A stretch of 64,000 nt of DNA. Origin: CAYVFC01 sp964450715. Lineage in GTDB: Bacteria; Myxococcota_A; Polyangia; Polyangiales; JAFGIB01. Below, piece after piece: positions 11,276 through 19,588 of the stretch. A model generated the notes under the pieces. It was not told the origin of the DNA. It did no database searches and saw only the letters and a program-made list of their open reading frames with translations. Each line of letters starts with the position of its first letter. The first letter of the stretch is position 1. The translations under genes were made by a program, and so were the position numbers. The stretch spans positions 1-64,000 of the forward strand of contig CAYVFC010000010.1 in assembly GCA_964450715.1 (NCBI GenBank), written 5' to 3'.

Positions 11276-11794
11276 ATGGCCGTACGCGAGATTCTCCATT
11301 TCCCCGACAAGCGGCTCCGAACACGCGCCAAGGCGGTAGAGCATTTTGACGCGGAGCTCGAGCGGCTGGTCGAGGACATGGCCGAGACCATGTACGATGG
11401 ACACGGTGTGGGCCTGGCCGCGCCGCAGATCGGGGTACCGCTCTGCATCTTCGTCATCGACGTCGCCAACAACGAGGACGACGCGCCGAGCGATCTGCGC
11501 GTCTTCGTCAACCCGCAGATCATCACCGCGGAGGGCGAGGTGATCTGGAACGAGGGTTGCCTCTCCTTTCCGGGTGTGCGTGAGGACGTCACGCGCGCCG
11601 AGCGGGTGAAGGTACAGGCACGGGACGCCAAGGGGATTCCCTTCGAGCTCGAAGCCGAGGGGCTTCTCGCCATCGCGCTACAGCACGAGAACGATCACCT
11701 GGATGGCACGTTGATCATCGATCACCTGAGCCTGCTCAGACGCCGCCTGGTGCGTCGCGCCATGGCCAAGCGGGAGGCCGAGGCGACCCCGTAG
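11276..11794 (+). CDS. def: Peptide deformylase
   Basis: Def removes the formyl group from the N-terminal methionine of nascent proteins. The 172-residue protein contains all three metal/active-site motifs: GVGLAAPQIG near residue 43, EGCLSFPG near 96 (metal-binding Cys) and QHENDHLDG near 135 (HExxH-type metal ligands). The ATG at 11276 follows agtagag at suitable spacing and gives the usual MAVREILHFPD start; an in-frame ATG at 11258 would add six residues. It precedes fmt, the enzyme that adds the formyl group, by 24 bp in the classical def-fmt order. Confidence 0.96.
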   Translation: MAVREILHFPDKRLRTRAKAVEHFDAELERLVEDMAETMYDGHGVGLAAPQIGVPLCIFVIDVANNEDDAPSDLRVFVNPQIITAEGEVIWNEGCLSFPGVREDVTRAERVKVQARDAKGIPFELEAEGLLAIALQHENDHLDGTLIIDHLSLLRRRLVRRAMAKREAEATP

Positions 11795-11818
11795 AGCACC
11801 GGTCGCCGGCGGGGACTC

Positions 11819-12766
11819 ATGACAGGCAGCGCGATCTTCTTCGGGACCCCCGACTTCGCCTGTCCTAGCCTGCAGGAGCTGATCGAGCTAAGCGAGGTCC
11901 GGCTGGTGGTCACCCAGCCCGATCGCCCCGCGGGTCGGGGAATGAAACGGCAGCCAACACCGGTCAAGCTCCTGGCCGAGCAAAACGGCATCGAGGTCGT
12001 ACAACCGAGCAAGGTCCGCACCCCGGAATTCGCCCGTTTGCTCCGCGACCGGGAGGCCGATCTCGGAGTAGTGGTGGCCTATGGCCGTATTCTCCCGCTC
12101 GATGTGCTCGGGATTCCCAGGCTCGGTTGCGTGAATATCCACGCCTCCTTGCTTCCGAGATACCGCGGGGCGGCGCCTATCCAGCGCTCGGTCATCGAGG
12201 GAGAGACCGAGACCGGCGTCTGCCTGATGCAGATGGACGAGGGGATGGACACGGGACCACTTTTGGCGACCAGCCGGACGAGCATCGGCGAAAACGAAAC
12301 CGCCGGCGAGCTGTCCGCCAGGCTGTCGAAGCTGGGGGCGGAGCTCGTACGCGCCCGGCTCGCGGAGCTGTTGCGGGGCGAGCTCGAGCCCCGGCCCCAG
12401 GACCACGAACGGGCGACCGCGGCGCCTCCGCTGCGGAAAGAGGAGGGCCAGGTCGACTGGAAGCGACCGGCGCCGCAGATCCACAACCTGGTGCGCGGCT
12501 TCGCTCCCCGGCCGGGCGCCTTCAGCTGGCTCGGCGGCCGCCGGATGAAGCTGCACCGGACGCGGGTGGCGGACGCTCAGGCTGCCTTCGGCGAGCCGGG
12601 TACGGTCGTCTACACCGGTGACCGTACCATCCGGGTGGCCTGCTCGCCCGGCCTGCTGGCCGTCGAGGAGCTGCAGATGGAGGGCAAACGCCGCATGACC
12701 GCGACCGAGCTTCTCTCGGGCAGCCGGCTGGCGGCCGGCGACCGATTCACCGCGAGGGCGACATGA
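11819..12766 (+). CDS. fmt: Methionyl-tRNA formyltransferase
   Basis: Fmt transfers a formyl group from 10-formyl-tetrahydrofolate to Met-tRNA(fMet). The 315-residue protein has the Rossmann-like N-terminal domain starting IFFGTPDFACPSL, the folate/catalytic region with SLLPRYRGAAPIQR near residue 110 and DEGMDTGPLL near 140, and a C-terminal tRNA-binding OB-like domain (about 205-315). It lies 24 bp after def, and its stop overlaps the next start by 4 bases (ATGA), so def-fmt-pduO is probably one transcript. Confidence 0.96.
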   Translation: MTGSAIFFGTPDFACPSLQELIELSEVRLVVTQPDRPAGRGMKRQPTPVKLLAEQNGIEVVQPSKVRTPEFARLLRDREADLGVVVAYGRILPLDVLGIPRLGCVNIHASLLPRYRGAAPIQRSVIEGETETGVCLMQMDEGMDTGPLLATSRTSIGENETAGELSARLSKLGAELVRARLAELLRGELEPRPQDHERATAAPPLRKEEGQVDWKRPAPQIHNLVRGFAPRPGAFSWLGGRRMKLHRTRVADAQAAFGEPGTVVYTGDRTIRVACSPGLLAVEELQMEGKRRMTATELLSGSRLAAGDRFTARAT

Positions 12767-13320
12767 CCCGAATCTACACGCGAACCGGAGACGAGGGGCA
12801 GACCGCACTTCTGGGAGGCGCGCGCGTCTCCAAGGCGAGCGACAGGGTAGAGACCTACGGCGATATCGATGAGTTGAACAGCCTAGTCGGCCTGGCTCAC
12901 GCGCACGCGGGCGATACCGAATACAAGGAGCTGCTGCGAAAGGTTCAGTCTCGGTTGATGGGCGTCAGCGCCGAGCTGGCGCGGCCGTCCGAGCCCGGTA
13001 CCGCTCCGGCCGCTGGTTCCATCGCCGGACGGGAGGTGGAGTGGATCGAGCAACGGATAGACGCCCTGCAGAAAGATCTGCCGCCACTGGACCGGCTGAT
13101 ACTGCCGGGCGGATGCCAGGAAGCCGCGCAATTACAGGTAGTTCGAGCCGTCTGCCGCAGAGCCGAGCGAAAACTGGTCGCGCTGTCGAAAAAAGAATTC
13201 GTCCGGCCGGAATTGATCTGCTTCTTCAACCGTCTAAGCGATCTCTTCTTCGTGGCGGCGCGTCACGCGAATCTTCGCGCCGGTTTCGAGGAACCGCAAT
13301 GGAGTGTCGAAGAAGGTTAG
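12763..13320 (+). CDS. pduO: PduO-type ATP:cob(I)alamin adenosyltransferase
   Basis: This enzyme makes adenosylcobalamin by moving the adenosyl group of ATP to cob(I)alamin. The 185-residue protein starts with the ATP-binding signature TRTGDEGQTALLGG (residues 5-18), followed by RVETYGDIDELNS (residues 29-41). The later LILPGG and RAVCRRAERK (about 108-133) form the rest of the ATP site of PduO-type enzymes. It is full length and overlaps fmt by 4 bases. Its TAG stop is formed by the first three bases of a truncated family A repeat end (13318-13340), so its last codon borders a repeat junction. Confidence 0.93.
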   Translation: MTRIYTRTGDEGQTALLGGARVSKASDRVETYGDIDELNSLVGLAHAHAGDTEYKELLRKVQSRLMGVSAELARPSEPGTAPAAGSIAGREVEWIEQRIDALQKDLPPLDRLILPGGCQEAAQLQVVRAVCRRAERKLVALSKKEFVRPELICFFNRLSDLFFVAARHANLRAGFEEPQWSVEEG

Positions 13321-13340
13321 AAGCCATTTCATAAATGCGG
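13318..13340. repeat. Solo outer arm of hairpin element family A
   Basis: The sequence tagaagccatttcataaat followed by gcgga matches the left outer arm of the complete copy at 48024 almost perfectly. The core and right arm are absent; unrelated sequence with a promoter for the 6S RNA candidate begins within ten bases. This appears to be a truncated or eroded element, and it supplies the stop codon of the adenosyltransferase gene. Confidence 0.75.
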
Positions 13341-13347
13341 ATGACGC

Positions 13348-13376
13348 TTGACGGATAAGCAGCATTTTAGTATATA
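13348..13376 (+). promoter_or_regulatory. Sigma-70-type promoter of the 6S RNA candidate
   Basis: TTGACG at 13348-13353 and TATATA at 13371-13376 are separated by 17 bases, close to the consensus housekeeping promoter. The predicted start, about 7-8 bases further on at 13383-13385, matches the 5' end expected for the 6S RNA fold. Confidence 0.75.
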
Positions 13377-13382
13377 GAAACT

Positions 13383-13577
13383 ATCCCTCTGTCGGGATGC
13401 GAGGAGGTGTTCGGAAGAAAAGAATCTCGTTGAAATGGAGTCGTACCGGGGGTCAAACTCGGTCGTGGTGTGCAAGCCCGAAGCAGTCATCGGGAAGCCT
13501 GAAGCGGTCGATACCAGCTCCCACCTAGCGAATAGGGATTCTTCTTTCGGCGCCCGCTCCCGACGGTAAGGATATCA
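13383..13577 (+). ncRNA. ssrS: 6S RNA candidate (SsrS)
   Basis: 6S RNA binds the housekeeping RNA polymerase holoenzyme and modulates transcription in slow growth. The roughly 195-nt segment has no convincing reading frame, its own promoter and an intrinsic terminator. Its ends pair as in 6S RNA: gtcggga near 13391 pairs with tcccgac near 13558, and agaatc near 13420 with gattct near 13538. The 5' strand carries gaggaggtgttcggaag, closely resembling the E. coli 6S segment gagatgttcgcaagc, and the 3' strand has ttcggcgcccgctc in the position of the conserved ggcggc region. Identification rests on these motifs and the overall rod-like layout; no covariance model could be run. Confidence 0.75.
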
Positions 13578-13579
13578 GT

Positions 13580-13612
13580 GAAGCCGGTGTCCACGGCACC
13601 GGCTTCCTTTTA
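13580..13612 (+). terminator. Rho-independent terminator of the 6S RNA candidate
   Basis: A perfect 10-bp stem, gaagccggtg (13580-13589) with caccggcttc (13597-13606), encloses a 7-base loop and is followed by ctttta. It lies directly after the 6S RNA candidate and 70 bases before the epimerase start, so it separates the two transcripts. Confidence 0.9.
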
Positions 13613-13681
13613 TCCATTTATCCGTCTATTCGCTGTAATACCGCTGGCCAGCGAAACGGTTTTTCTGCTAGCCTGCCGGGC

Positions 13682-14626
13682 ATGCGAGTTATGGTCACCG
13701 GAGGAGCGGGTTTCATCGGCAGCCACATCGCCGATGCCCTTTTGCAGGCCGGCCATCAAGTGCTGGTCATCGACGATCTGAGCAGCGGGCGGCGGGAGAA
13801 CGTACCGGGGAAGGCGACCTTCTCCCAGGTCGATATTCGCGACGCCGAGCAGCTGCTCTCGGCCGTGGCCGATTTCGGCCCCGAGGCGGTGAGCCACCAG
13901 GCGGCCCAGGTCAGCGTCTCCGCCAGCGCCCGCAGGCCGGTCTGGGACGCCGAGATCAACCTGATAGGCACCCTGAACCTGCTGCAAGCTTGCGTCCGGC
14001 ACGGGATCAAACGGCTGGTATTCGCCAGCAGCGGGGGCGCGATATACGGCGAGGTTCCCGAACCGGAACGCGCCGCGGCAGACTGGCCCGCTCATCCCCT
14101 CAGCCCCTACGGGACCGCCAAGCTGGCGGTCGAGCACTACCTGGATTTTTACCGCCACGAGCATGGCCTGGTCTCCAGCGTCCTGCGCTATGCGAACGTA
14201 TATGGCCCGCGGCAGGATCCCTACGGAGAGGCCGGGGTGGTGGCGATCTTCTCCGCCAACCTCCTGCGCGGCCAGAACATCCAGATCAACGCTCGGGCGC
14301 AGACGGGCGACCCCGGGTGCGTACGCGACTACGTCTACGTGGGCGACGTGGTTCGGGCCAACCTGGCAGCGCTGGAGGGTCGGCTCGATGGCCGTACGGT
14401 AAATGTGGGCACCGGACGAGCAATCACCACGCTGGAGCTGGCACGAGTGGTGGAGCGAGCGGCGGGTGTTACCGCGGATATTCGTTTCGGCCCGCGCCGG
14501 GTGGGGGACCTCGAGCGATCGGTGCTCGACGCCGGAGAGAACAACCCCGCGCATCCTTTCACCCCGCTGGAAGACGGGATCGCGGAGACCGTGGCCTGGT
14601 TCCGCCGGTTCTTGCAGGAAAGCTAG
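13682..14626 (+). CDS. NAD-dependent sugar-nucleotide epimerase (GalE-like)
   Basis: This 314-residue protein is an extended short-chain dehydrogenase of the UDP-glucose 4-epimerase group. The Rossmann motif GGAGFIGSH is at residues 8-16, the acidic NAD-ribose site IDDLSSG at 31-37, and the catalytic pair is in SPYGTAKLAVEHY (Tyr and Lys near 143-147). YGPRQDPYGEAGVVAIF resembles epimerases acting on UDP-glucose or UDP-N-acetylglucosamine. The substrate cannot be fixed from sequence. It converges on the GT2 gene with a 4-base overlap of the two stop codons. Confidence 0.88.
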   Translation: MRVMVTGGAGFIGSHIADALLQAGHQVLVIDDLSSGRRENVPGKATFSQVDIRDAEQLLSAVADFGPEAVSHQAAQVSVSASARRPVWDAEINLIGTLNLLQACVRHGIKRLVFASSGGAIYGEVPEPERAAADWPAHPLSPYGTAKLAVEHYLDFYRHEHGLVSSVLRYANVYGPRQDPYGEAGVVAIFSANLLRGQNIQINARAQTGDPGCVRDYVYVGDVVRANLAALEGRLDGRTVNVGTGRAITTLELARVVERAAGVTADIRFGPRRVGDLERSVLDAGENNPAHPFTPLEDGIAETVAWFRRFLQES

Positions 14627-15327
14627 AGTAGATACCGGTCTCGATAGAGCCGGAGGCAATGCTTCAAATACTGCCAAGCCACGCGCAAGCTCTGCTTGCT
14701 GCTTCCCAGCTCCCGGTCGGCAAAGATAATGGGCACCTCGGCCAGTCGGGCGCCGCGTGCCTTGACCACGACCTCCAGCACGATCTTCCATCCCACCGGA
14801 TCGAGGTCCAGTCCCTGCACCGTCTGCCGACGCACGGCCATGAAACCCGTGGTGGGATCGGTCATCGGCGTTAGCCCGAGAGCCGCTACTGCTGCCAGTC
14901 TGGACTTCAACCGCGAGGCCAGCGGCCAGTCGCGCGATCCGCCGCCCGGTACGTGGCGGCTGCCGACCACGATGTCGGCCCGGTCGTCCCGGATTATCTC
15001 CACCATGCCGGGCAGCGCCTCGACCGGATGACTCCCGTCGGCATCCATCACCACCAGCACCGGCGCTTTCGACATGGCGAAACCAGCCATCACCGCGGTG
15101 GCCAGCCCGCGCTCGTCCTTTCGCTTCAACACCCGCACCGGGTAACGGCCGGCGAGCGACCCCGCCACCCGGGCCGTACCATCCGGCGAATCATCGTCCA
15201 CCACGATGACCTCGGCCTCGATGCCGGCCCCCTGCAACGCGTCGCAGATACGCGGTACGATCACCGGCAGCGACTCGGATTCGTTGAACGTGGGCAGCAC
15301 CACGCTGACTGTCGGCGTGCCGTTCAC
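14623..15327 (-). CDS. Polyprenol-phosphate mannosyltransferase-like GT2 glycosyltransferase
   Basis: The 234-residue cytoplasmic enzyme belongs to glycosyltransferase family 2, DPM1-like: it would transfer a sugar (typically mannose from GDP-mannose) to polyprenyl phosphate. Visible motifs are VVLPTFNESESLP (residues 9-21), VVDDDSPDGT near 42, the DXD-type VMDADGSHP near 94 and GSRHVPGG near 122. It lacks the C-terminal membrane segment seen in some homologues. A GT22 mannosyltransferase that would use such a polyprenyl donor is encoded at 35464, but the two are not in one operon. Confidence 0.85.
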   Translation of the reverse strand: MNGTPTVSVVLPTFNESESLPVIVPRICDALQGAGIEAEVIVVDDDSPDGTARVAGSLAGRYPVRVLKRKDERGLATAVMAGFAMSKAPVLVVMDADGSHPVEALPGMVEIIRDDRADIVVGSRHVPGGGSRDWPLASRLKSRLAAVAALGLTPMTDPTTGFMAVRRQTVQGLDLDPVGWKIVLEVVVKARGARLAEVPIIFADRELGSSKQSLRVAWQYLKHCLRLYRDRYLL

Positions 15328-15339
15328 CTTCCCGGAGCC

Positions 15340-17004
15340 CTATTTTTTAATCGGAGACGCCTTCAAGGAGGCCTTGCCCGCCTTCACGTACACGGTGAAA
15401 CGAACCGCCTTGGCGTCGTGCTTCGATAGGATCTGATCGCGGTTCTTGCGCAGCGTGACCGAGAACTTCTCGTAGCTCATCCCGTCGACCGATTCGCCGC
15501 ATTCCTTGCGCGTGGCCAGGTATTTTCCGAATACCTCCTTGAAATGCTTCTCCTCGTCGAACTCCTCCGCAGCCGGCGCTGCAGGTGCGGGAGCCTTGCC
15601 GGCTGACGGCGCAGCACCCGGCCGCGGTGGGGCCGGGGGGGCCTTCTTTTGAAGCGCTGACGGCGGCTTGGCCGCAGCAGGCGGCGCTTCCGGTATCTCG
15701 GCGCTGCCCGCTTGCGACTTCTGCTCCCCGGAGAAACCGAAAAAGGCGTCGCCCGAGGTCGTGTCGGGCGTAGGCCCGAGAATCTCGTCGAGATCGACCT
15801 TCTTCCTGGAGGAGGGCATTAGCTCCGCGGCCTTCTCCACCTCTCGATCGATAGCCTGGTTGATCGTGTCGGCCATCTTGCGGTAGGCGGTGCGCCACTC
15901 GGTGATGATCAAGCGATCCCGTTCGTTGCGCACAATCTCCTCGGTCTTGCGGATGAGCAGCAAAAAGGGTCGGTCGTGCTCGAAGAATAGCCAGATCAGC
16001 CCCGCCAAGAACAGGACCACCGCCCCGCCGATCAGCTGCCCCATCGGTAAGCTGGCCACGTCGTCGTCGGTGGCGCTGTCGAAGAGCTGCCGCGGCGAAG
16101 CGAACAGGCTCCGGGGCCGCGCTATCGCGTAGCCGACCTGGGCCTCGGCGGCGCTGCCCTTGACCAGCGAGTAGATGGCGAAGCTGTCGCCCTGCAGCTC
16201 ATACCGGTCGGTGCACCCGCCTTTCTTGAACTTCGGGTCGTTTAGCACCTTCTGTAACGAGGCGGCGATCTGCTCCCGGGTCGGCGCTCCCTCCAGATCG
16301 GACGGCGAGTAGCCGGAAAGGATCGTGGTGCCGTAGAAGAAAGCCAGGCTCGCGCCCCCGAGGCTCTTGGCCAGCTTTTCCACGAACGCCTCGTCGATCT
16401 TGTAACCGTGCACGACCGCGCCCGCGTACTGGCCCCCGTAAATGACCGGACGCCCCGCCATGCGATAGACGTAACGGTCGTAGACCCAGACGTCGTCCCG
16501 AACGTATCCCAGCAGGGTTCGCTTGATGAGGGGAAAGGTCGCCATGCTGGTGCCGGGCGGATTGGCGGTGAGCGGCCCGGTCTGGGCGATGATGCGGCCC
16601 TCCCGGTCTACCGCCATGGCGATGTCCGGCTTGATCCGCTTGATCTTATTCTCCAGCATCTCGTCGCCCGGCGCCGCCTCGGCCAGGCTCTTGAAATGCC
16701 CGTTCATGGCATCCTTGGCCTCGGAATTCAGCTTGCCCAGGCGCCCCGAGTCGTTGACGGACGCCGCCTTGCGCAGGACGCCGGCGATGGCGGGCTCCAC
16801 GGTGATAAAGGCGATGCTATCCATACGACGCCGCGCTTCCAGGCTCAGCATGGCGTCCAGCTCGATACGGTCGCGGCGCAGCAGGGCTTCGACCCGGCTA
16901 TCGGATTGCCGGTTGATGATGCCCTGCGCGAGTAGAGCCGCTGCGACCGCGATGGCGGCAACGGTTGCGAGGATCAGGTACCAGAATCGTGACAGCAGCA
17001 GCAT
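15340..17004 (-). CDS. MXAN_5187-family membrane protein
   Basis: This 554-residue protein has an N-terminal membrane helix (residues 8-28), a periplasmic region of about 270 residues resembling a Cache-like sensor domain (AVDREGRIIAQTGP, VYDRYVYRMAGRPVIYGG), a second membrane helix (about 322-342) and a cytoplasmic part. A Pro/Ala-rich linker (about 430-490) precedes a conserved C-terminal domain with EFDEEKHFKEVF, KYLATRKECGES and KAVRFTVYVKAGKASLK. That domain is, from memory, the one named after Myxococcus MXAN_5187; its role is unknown. No kinase, methyl-accepting or cyclase domain follows the helix. It lies 12 bases from the GT2 gene on the same strand. Confidence 0.7.
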   Translation of the reverse strand: MLLLSRFWYLILATVAAIAVAAALLAQGIINRQSDSRVEALLRRDRIELDAMLSLEARRRMDSIAFITVEPAIAGVLRKAASVNDSGRLGKLNSEAKDAMNGHFKSLAEAAPGDEMLENKIKRIKPDIAMAVDREGRIIAQTGPLTANPPGTSMATFPLIKRTLLGYVRDDVWVYDRYVYRMAGRPVIYGGQYAGAVVHGYKIDEAFVEKLAKSLGGASLAFFYGTTILSGYSPSDLEGAPTREQIAASLQKVLNDPKFKKGGCTDRYELQGDSFAIYSLVKGSAAEAQVGYAIARPRSLFASPRQLFDSATDDDVASLPMGQLIGGAVVLFLAGLIWLFFEHDRPFLLLIRKTEEIVRNERDRLIITEWRTAYRKMADTINQAIDREVEKAAELMPSSRKKVDLDEILGPTPDTTSGDAFFGFSGEQKSQAGSAEIPEAPPAAAKPPSALQKKAPPAPPRPGAAPSAGKAPAPAAPAAEEFDEEKHFKEVFGKYLATRKECGESVDGMSYEKFSVTLRKNRDQILSKHDAKAVRFTVYVKAGKASLKASPIKK

Positions 17005-17035
17005 CGGGTCTCCGGGGAACGCCTGGTTAAACCGT

Positions 17036-17749
17036 CTATTTCTTCGGGGAAGGAGCGGCCTCGGCGGTCAGCGTGGTCGGATCCAGCGATACCTCGGCGG
17101 TATCTTTCACCTCGATCGGCTTCGATGCGACCTCGCTACCTCCGTGAAACACCTTTAGGGTGTATTTTCCCGGCGCCACGTCGGCGAAGCTGAACTCCCG
17201 GTTCGCGTTCAAGCTGGCCACCGCGGCCAGATCGGGTAGCACGTGCAGGTGGCCTCGTACGTGGGTGACCAGCCGATCGCGAAGCGGCCAGCTTCCCGCC
17301 TCGCTCAGATTCACCGGACGGATGGCCCGGGGCGAGGTCGCCTCGGGCGTCATGTTCTTGCAGCCCACCGCGTACAGCTCGTGCGCGACCTCGTCCTGGT
17401 TGCGGATCCTCAGGGTGGCACCTTTGCGGACGACTATGGTCGACGGCAACAGGCCGCCGCCCGAAAACATGACCTCGACCGTATCGCTCGGCGGCTTGCC
17501 CTCTCCGACCAGCACCACCGCCAGCTCACGTTCGGCGTCCAGCCGCGCTTTCTCTACCGGCCTGGCGCCGTTTTCCACCTCCCAATTAAACGGGGAACGA
17601 GCCGGGGCGGGAGCGGGCGGGGGTCGGTAGGCCCCGGTGATCAGCTTCCCCTTCACGGTCACCGCCAGAGCCGTGCTGCCGAGCCAGCTCGCCAGTACGG
17701 CTCCGATGACCGCCACTGCGATGCGAGTGCGTTTTCTACGGTGATTCAT
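17036..17749 (-). CDS. Exported cupredoxin-like / carboxypeptidase-regulatory-like protein
   Basis: The 237-residue product begins with a signal peptide (residues 1-28, RRKRTRIAVAVIGAVLASWL then ALA). The body shows two beta-sandwich-like parts. One, from about residue 85, has STIVVRKGATLRIRNQDE and HELYAVGC, as in cupredoxin-fold proteins (His and Cys present). The other, near 165-220, has FSFADVAPGKYTLKVFHGG, typical of carboxypeptidase-regulatory-like domains. It is therefore a periplasmic or surface protein that may bind metal or stabilise cell-surface structures. It lies upstream of the MXAN_5187-type gene on the same strand. The start at 17749 was chosen for the signal peptide; the longer frame upstream overlaps the lipid kinase gene. 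Confidence 0.7.
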   Translation of the reverse strand: MNHRRKRTRIAVAVIGAVLASWLGSTALAVTVKGKLITGAYRPPPAPAPARSPFNWEVENGARPVEKARLDAERELAVVLVGEGKPPSDTVEVMFSGGGLLPSTIVVRKGATLRIRNQDEVAHELYAVGCKNMTPEATSPRAIRPVNLSEAGSWPLRDRLVTHVRGHLHVLPDLAAVASLNANREFSFADVAPGKYTLKVFHGGSEVASKPIEVKDTAEVSLDPTTLTAEAAPSPKK

Positions 17750-17816
17750 GCGACCTCGGAGGTACATTGTAGCGAGCACAGGGAATTTGCAACAGCCCGA
17801 AAACCGACCCGCTGTT

Positions 17817-18908
17817 TCAAGCGGATTCCGAGCGCCCGGAAGCGCGCTCGGCGAAATCGACCAGTTGGACCGTACGGTCGGAAAGCCTGGCGACGATCTC
17901 GCTTCGCCTTCCCAGCGGATCCCCTCCCGCCTGCAACGGCGTCGGTCTCTCGCATTCGACGGTGAGGCCATCGACCAGGAAGTCCTGGAGCTTCGGGTGC
18001 CGAAAGGTTCCGCGCCAGATCGACCGCAGGTTGGTGAGCACTGTGGAGCCGCCGAAGTCGGCGATTCGTAGGCTGAAACGATCACTCCTGGTCTCAGCGT
18101 CAGGAAAGATACGAGCACCAAACCCCCAGTAGGGGATGGTGCTGAAAGCCAGCATCCGGGCGGTCCCCTGGTAGATCACCTCGTCCCGCTCCACCGGCGC
18201 GACTCGCGGCTCGCCGTCCGGGCCGATGCGCAGCGCGGGCTTCCCCCGATTGACCACGGTCACGCGCAGCGGGGATGCTAGGGCGAACTCGGGCGTGGTT
18301 CGGCCGACGATGGCGACGGTATAGGCGAACGGGCTCGACGCGAGGGGCCGCAGCAGCCCGGTTTTCCGCATGAAACGCCCTACCTGATGGTAATGGTCCA
18401 GCGCGATCGCGTCGGCGCCCAGCCCCGCGAAGGGGGTGAGCAATCCCTCGACCTCGATCAAGCGCAGGGAGATGTCGCCGCTGCTTTCGAGCGCCCTTCG
18501 CAGATCAGCCGGGATTTCCCGAGGTTTCTGGTTCTGCGATCCGGCGATCCAGGCCAGGGCGTTGCCCGTACCCAGCTTTAAAAACCCGAACCTGGGAAGG
18601 CCGAACCCCGGCGGCTTCATTTCCGCGATCCAGGAGACCATCTGTACGAATGTCCCGTCCCCGCCGCCGGTGAATACTGTGTCATAACCCCGCTCGACAA
18701 TAGCGCGGGCGATCTCGTAACCCTCCTTCAGACTCCGCGATACATACAGATCCTGCTCGCGCACCACCCCGCCGAGCATCTCGACCAGTTGCGGTGTCAC
18801 CCCCTTGGCGTTTCCGTTGAGAACCACCGCCGCGCGACCCGCGGCGCCGACCGGCCTCGCCGGCGATTGTTCCGCGAGCGACCCGTTCCTACCCTCTTCG
18901 GAAACCAT
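17817..18908 (-). CDS. Diacylglycerol/sphingosine kinase-family lipid kinase
   Basis: The 363-residue protein carries the lipid-kinase catalytic domain: VVLNGNAKG near residue 28 (nucleotide site), the hallmark TGGGDGTFVQ near 79 and KLGTGNALAW near 112, followed by the beta-sandwich domain typical of DgkB/YegS-like kinases. It would phosphorylate diacylglycerol or a related lipid at the inner membrane. It is longer than YegS (about 300) through the N-terminal 20 residues and a C-terminal extension that includes a substrate-domain variation. It reads in the same direction as its two downstream neighbours, 68 bp from the next start. Confidence 0.82.
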   Translation of the reverse strand: MVSEEGRNGSLAEQSPARPVGAAGRAAVVLNGNAKGVTPQLVEMLGGVVREQDLYVSRSLKEGYEIARAIVERGYDTVFTGGGDGTFVQMVSWIAEMKPPGFGLPRFGFLKLGTGNALAWIAGSQNQKPREIPADLRRALESSGDISLRLIEVEGLLTPFAGLGADAIALDHYHQVGRFMRKTGLLRPLASSPFAYTVAIVGRTTPEFALASPLRVTVVNRGKPALRIGPDGEPRVAPVERDEVIYQGTARMLAFSTIPYWGFGARIFPDAETRSDRFSLRIADFGGSTVLTNLRSIWRGTFRHPKLQDFLVDGLTVECERPTPLQAGGDPLGRRSEIVARLSDRTVQLVDFAERASGRSESA

Positions 18909-18942
18909 ACCCAGTGCCCGGAACCGCGCCGCTCCCCGCCTC

Positions 18943-19269
18943 TCAGAACAGATCGTTCAGCGTGGTCTCGCTCTTTTTCTTCTGCACCAGTACGGCGTTG
19001 ACCGCCCGCAGGATGCGACTCTTGGTCGTCCCGGAGAGTGAAGCTCCCTGCAACGCCTTTTCCAGGGAGGGCCCGGCCAGCGTCCGCCCCGATCGCGGTT
19101 TCGGAAGGCGGTTCTCCTCGGTGGGTTTTTCCTCCTTCTTCCGCATCTGACGCTGTTTCAGCTTGATAGCCCTATCCTCGGGTCGCAGTGCTTCGATCTT
19201 CTTCGAGGCAGCCAGTACGCGTCTAGAATCGATACCGTGCTGCGCGAGAAAGTCGCTGAACTTGCTCAT
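18943..19269 (-). CDS. Small basic hypothetical protein
   Basis: I do not recognise the family. The 108-residue product is rich in Lys and Arg with no membrane segment, starts MSKFSDFLAQHGID and has a charged middle region (KLKQRQMRKKEEK). A conserved-looking C-terminal helix pair (SGTTKSRILRAVNAVLVQKK) follows, ending in LNDLF. The short acidic/hydrophobic end and basic body suggest a nucleic-acid- or protein-binding accessory factor, but this is only a guess. It lies 34 bp upstream of the lipid kinase gene on the same strand and about 100 bp after tRNA-Leu. Confidence 0.65.
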   Translation of the reverse strand: MSKFSDFLAQHGIDSRRVLAASKKIEALRPEDRAIKLKQRQMRKKEEKPTEENRLPKPRSGRTLAGPSLEKALQGASLSGTTKSRILRAVNAVLVQKKKSETTLNDLF

Positions 19270-19368
19270 GAGCTCTCTTCTCCGTGTCGATGCCAAAGTT
19301 ACCGGAACGATCGCCGAACCCTTCCCAGGCTCCGATCGATCCCCGTAATCTGGATCTGATTTCCAGGG

Positions 19369-19452
19369 TAGCCGAGGTCGGATTTGAACCGACACGCCCT
19401 CGCGGGCACCGGATTTTGAGTCCGGCGCGTCTGCCAGTTCCGCCACTCGGCC
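19369..19452 (-). tRNA. tRNA-Leu (anticodon CAA)
   Basis: An 84-nt class II tRNA can be folded: acceptor stem ggccgag/ctcggct, D arm with tggcggaactggcagac, anticodon arm ccgga-ctcaaaa-tccgg (anticodon CAA, codon UUG), a long variable arm tgcccgcgagggcg and T arm gtcgg-ttcaaat-ccgac. The discriminator is A, and CCA is not encoded. The long variable arm, the A discriminator and the CAA anticodon all fit leucine. Confidence 0.96.
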
Positions 19453-19588
19453 GGGTAGCCGCCGACTATACCGCTCTTTTGCCGGCGCGCCACCCCTCCC
19501 GCGCCAGCGGACGACGTCCCGCGGCGGCCCGCGTGCACCAGCCACGCCCTCGCCTGCGCGAGGGGCCCGCAGCGGTATGGCCTGTCTC

